The notes under the pieces are model-generated. The model did not search any database. It saw nothing but the letters and a program-made list of their open reading frames with translations, and was not told the DNA's origin. A DNA stretch of 50,006 nt from assembly GCA_023392515.1 (NCBI GenBank), contig JAEVYX010000062.1:1-50006 (forward strand). Reading direction: 5' to 3'. The stretch is from Bacillota bacterium (GTDB lineage Bacteria; Bacillota; Clostridia; Christensenellales; Aristaeellaceae). This document shows positions 49,762 to 50,006 of this stretch, piece after piece. How positions within the stretch are numbered: the first letter of the stretch is position 1; each line of letters begins with the position of its first letter. The position numbers were made by a program, and so were the translations under genes.

Positions 49762-50006
49762 TTACTTGTAAGTTTGACAGAAAGCCTTGATATACCAGTC
49801 TTTGGAGTGCAGCTTATAGCAAATTGCCTCATCCACCTGCATTTCCTTGGGCAAAGCTGTCATGTTCTCCTGCTTTTCGGCGGCTTCATCGGTGCTGTCG
49901 TAATAATACTGGTAGCTTTTTACCCGGTTGGACACATTGCCTTCTATGGTGGTGAGCAGATATTTTCCCTCACCCAGATCCTGCACATCAGATACCATTC
50001 CCACAT
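49762..50006 (-). CDS. C-terminal part of a protein of unknown function, cut by the window edge
   Basis: The last 80 or so residues of a soluble or exported protein whose start lies outside. Visible are a beta-hairpin-like GKYLLTTIEGNVSNRVKSYQYYY, an acidic stretch, and the ending KDWYIKAFCQTYK, a pattern seen at the ends of small lipocalin- or cystatin-like exported domains. No recognised motif. Two hairpins follow it. Confidence 0.6.
   Translation of the reverse strand, partial: VGMVSDVQDLGEGKYLLTTIEGNVSNRVKSYQYYYDSTDEAAEKQENMTALPKEMQVDEAICYKLHSKDWYIKAFCQTYK

Overview
The window looks like chromosomal DNA of an anaerobic Gram-positive bacterium, most likely class Clostridia. The signs are moderate GC (by eye a little over 50 percent), strong AGGAGG-type ribosome binding sites, frequent TTG/GTG starts, TTGACA-17-TATAAT promoters often with a TGn extension, and a ribosomal protein L27 with the cleavable N-terminal extension plus its Prp protease, a Firmicutes trait. 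The lack of a lipobox on every solute-binding protein is unusual for a monoderm. Genus cannot be read from the sequence. I found no tRNA, rRNA, CRISPR array or intact transposase. Layout: (1) 1-1400, an interrupted gene at the left edge and an alpha/beta hydrolase. (2) 1431-11151, a LacI-controlled carbohydrate locus: binding protein, two permeases, a GH65 phosphorylase and a secreted beta-helix glycosidase on the minus strand, with lacI and an inositol-monophosphatase-family gene divergent. The promoter is bracketed by two matching palindromic operators. (3) 11135-13477, a DeoR regulator divergent from a bacterial sn-glycerol-1-phosphate dehydrogenase. (4) 13493-16640, an unknown membrane-anchored protein, a 270-base block of repeats and hairpins, and argS. 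(5) 16749-26093, an AraC regulator followed by a co-directional run: SxxK hydrolase, esterase, complete oligopeptide ABC transporter and a DMT exporter. (6) 26109-27990, an ECF sigma factor, a membrane DUF4367 anti-sigma-like protein and a small secreted protein. (7) 28288-33354, an AraC regulator and then a three-gene BlaI-type system in which the usual beta-lactamase is replaced by a secreted beta-propeller/solute-binding fusion. (8) 33471-36431, a YibE/F membrane protein and a secreted alkaline phosphatase. (9) 36565-40244, glnS and gltX in tandem, separated by an AT-rich island held between two inverted copies of a palindromic repeat. (10) 40247-43822, a short orphan gene and a five-gene WYL-regulator cluster. 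(11) 43883-45732, rplU-prp-rpmA with an L21-type leader, then a DUF554 protein. (12) 45887-49739, an amino-acid ABC transporter with an M20 peptidase. (13) a partial gene at the right edge. How the genes work together: three separate import systems (carbohydrate, peptide, amino acid) are each coupled to intracellular enzymes for their likely cargo. Each importer has a strong stem-loop directly after its binding-protein gene, as if to set binding protein above membrane components. The most distinctive feature is the BlaI system. Both of its promoters carry the same 14-base dyad at the same place, between the -35 and -10 boxes, so the repressor probably controls itself, the M56 metalloprotease sensor and the propeller/binding-protein fusion as one circuit.
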